From the NCBI RefSeq assembly GCF_947169445.1, contig NZ_CAMVPU010000056.1, positions 1 to 23,478 on the forward strand: a stretch of 23,478 bases of DNA. Direction: 5' to 3'. The notes under the pieces are model-generated. The model made no database searches. It was not told the origin of the DNA and saw only the letters and a program-made list of their open reading frames with translations. Positions within the stretch are counted from its first letter, which is position 1; each line of letters begins with the position of its first letter. This document shows, one piece after another, positions 22,043-23,478 of the stretch. The DNA is from an uncultured Butyrivibrio sp. GTDB lineage: Bacteria; Bacillota; Clostridia; Lachnospirales; Lachnospiraceae. The position numbers were made by a program, and so were the translations under genes.

Positions 22043-23380
22043 ATGTTTTTTAAGGATGTTGAAAAAGAATACAAGCTAGTAGCACCTGATGTTGATGAGC
22101 TTATTAGTTTTTGCGACATTGGTGCAGCGCATGAAGTCCTTTCAACGCCTACTATTCTTGGGGCTATTGAGCCATTGTTTGAGATTCTTAATCCTTTGGC
22201 CCCGATAAGAAGAAATGATGCTATAAAGGAAATCTGGATCAGGGTTCCTCGTGGTGCAATAGAGGATTATGACGATTTTGAAAGGCTGAAATCAATAGGG
22301 GAAGTTAGCGATTTCGATGATTTTTACAGACAATGGCTTAGGGATTATCCTGATGAGTATAAATGGTACAGGCTTATAGCAGTCAGATATTATGAAACAA
22401 ACGGTAAGCTGCACTTTTACGGAATGAATTTAAATGAGGAAACTGTAATTTCGGCGGTTATGAAATGGAGATCTTTTAATGAACCGGAATATTTTGAGGA
22501 AAAAGCTTTTGAAAAGCTATGCAAGCTTATTACGCCTGCTGTAATGGAATCCATAAAACTTTTACAGGATGATAAATACAATGATCTCATAGCAAAAGAG
22601 CTTCCGTATAGATATAGGAAAGGAGTGATTAAACGTTCGGATCTGTGGATTGCTAATCCTGAATACAAGGAAGAAGTTTATAGAGGGATATCTGATGAAA
22701 TGATTAGCAGGCTTAAAGGTATCATTGCTTCCGGCGAGAATGATGAAGACAGAATTGGACGAATCCGGGATTTTACAGCAAATGATTTCTTTAGGGCATG
22801 TAAAATTGGTTATGAAGCAATCGGATATAAATGTAAGGGCTTTTCTATGTCGGAGCTTTATATTCAATATTCAGACAGAAGAGATGAAGGCCTTACAGGA
22901 AGGGGAGTTAACCCTTATGATGAACCGGGTATCGATTTTGATGATCCGAAGGCATGGGATGAATGGTACTTCCATCGTAAACAGCGTGATTCAGGGCACC
23001 CATTTGAAGTTGCGCCTGGATATTATCATCTCTATGTTTGGCAAGATAAAACAGAATCTGAAACAGGTGGATATTATCTTAATCTGGTTGGATCACATTG
23101 GTGTCGCCGTGAGGTTATAAGCGCATATCTTGCCATAAAGGATGCTGGCTTTCCGATAAGTTTATCGGGAGCTGAAATATTTGTGGACAGCTTGGAAGGT
23201 GCAGATTATTTAGGCATTGTTCCGGTGTACATGTCTGAGTATGAGTTTATTGATCAGCTTCCTGAAGAATTTGGATACATTGATGACTGTATGTATGCGG
23301 ATGGAGTTAAGGATGACTGGTTTGATAAAATTAGCTGGTTCCCTGAAGATCCAGAGGAACTCATACAGCAGAGTAGTTGA
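22043..23380 (+). CDS. 445-residue protein of unknown family
   Basis: The product has 445 residues, acidic, rich in Tyr, Trp, Asp and Glu, with no signal peptide or membrane helix. I recognise no domain. The first 150 residues contain IWIRVPRGAIEDYDDFERL and LRDYPDEYKWYRL; the C-terminal 130 contain YYHLYVWQDK, GGYYLNLVGSHWCRREVI and a strongly acidic end. It starts 11 bases after the AAA+ stop with an excellent TAGGAGG (22029-22035), so it is co-transcribed and well translated. It may be the substrate, adaptor or effector of the AAA+ ATPase. No terminator with a good stem is visible after it. Confidence 0.8.
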   Translation: MFFKDVEKEYKLVAPDVDELISFCDIGAAHEVLSTPTILGAIEPLFEILNPLAPIRRNDAIKEIWIRVPRGAIEDYDDFERLKSIGEVSDFDDFYRQWLRDYPDEYKWYRLIAVRYYETNGKLHFYGMNLNEETVISAVMKWRSFNEPEYFEEKAFEKLCKLITPAVMESIKLLQDDKYNDLIAKELPYRYRKGVIKRSDLWIANPEYKEEVYRGISDEMISRLKGIIASGENDEDRIGRIRDFTANDFFRACKIGYEAIGYKCKGFSMSELYIQYSDRRDEGLTGRGVNPYDEPGIDFDDPKAWDEWYFHRKQRDSGHPFEVAPGYYHLYVWQDKTESETGGYYLNLVGSHWCRREVISAYLAIKDAGFPISLSGAEIFVDSLEGADYLGIVPVYMSEYEFIDQLPEEFGYIDDCMYADGVKDDWFDKISWFPEDPEELIQQSS

Positions 23381-23425
23381 AATTTCTGTTTTTTATATCG
23401 TGTAATGATTAGCAATAGCACATGC

Positions 23426-23456
23426 TTGACATTTTGCTGTTTTTTGTTAGTATTCT
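23426..23456 (+). promoter_or_regulatory. Possible promoter at the right edge
   Basis: TTGACA (23426-23431) is a perfect -35 box. The best -10 is TATTCT (23451-23456), 19 bases downstream, which is longer than ideal. It would drive a gene to the right of the window. Confidence 0.35.
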
Positions 23457-23478
23457 AATCAGAAGATGCGATTACACA

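Overview
The window is a stretch of an integrative and conjugative element (ICE) of the Tn1549 / C. difficile CTn type. The host looks like a low-to-mid GC Firmicute, most probably a Lachnospiraceae or related Clostridia. The evidence is the gene order VirD4 - Maff2 - TrbL/VirB6-like - PrgI - VirB4 - NlpC/P60 hydrolase - DUF4315 - DUF4366 - ArdC-like - MobC - relaxase, plus strong AGGAGG-type ribosome binding sites and frequent TTG starts. Every supportable gene is on the + strand. I see no tRNA, rRNA, insertion sequence, integrase, CRISPR array or attachment site.

Positions 1-13013 are the conjugation backbone. The coupling protein is cut by the left edge and ends in a terminator-like hairpin. 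A 277-bp intergenic region with a nested inverted repeat follows. Next come a small Maff2 membrane protein, an internal hairpin, and the mating-pair-formation block (TrbL-like channel, PrgI, VirB4 ATPase, membrane-anchored NlpC/P60 cell-wall hydrolase, DUF4315, secreted or anchored DUF4366). A 37-residue basic peptide follows, then an ArdC/zincin protein, a small helical protein, a stand-alone topoisomerase III-like C-terminal zinc domain, an HTH protein, MobC and the relaxase.

Positions 13014-13330 form a non-coding junction packed with perfect hairpins. One arm has two mutually exclusive pairing partners. It could be an oriT or other single-strand-DNA structure, or a structured RNA, and it marks the border between transfer genes and cargo.

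Positions 13331-20294 hold one tight six-gene operon closed by a strong terminator: GIY-YIG nuclease fused to a DUF2075 ATPase/helicase; MazG-like nucleotide pyrophosphohydrolase; a 929-residue PLD-nuclease / SF2-helicase / DUF3427 protein; a MutT-type NUDIX hydrolase; an HNH nuclease with a large unrecognised N-terminal region; and a small SAM methyltransferase. The mix of nucleases, helicases and nucleotide-clearing enzymes in one transcript on an ICE looks like an anti-phage or anti-plasmid system. I do not recognise it as a named one.

Positions 20295-23380 hold a second cargo module: a 99-residue Arr-like ADP-ribosyltransferase-fold protein behind a hairpin leader and terminator, an AAA+ ATPase, and a 445-residue protein of unknown family. 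A 20-bp palindromic sequence occurs in two identical copies, one before the ART-like gene and one at the start of the AAA+ gene. The right edge carries a possible promoter for a gene outside the window. Assignments come from reading motifs by eye; no database search was run.
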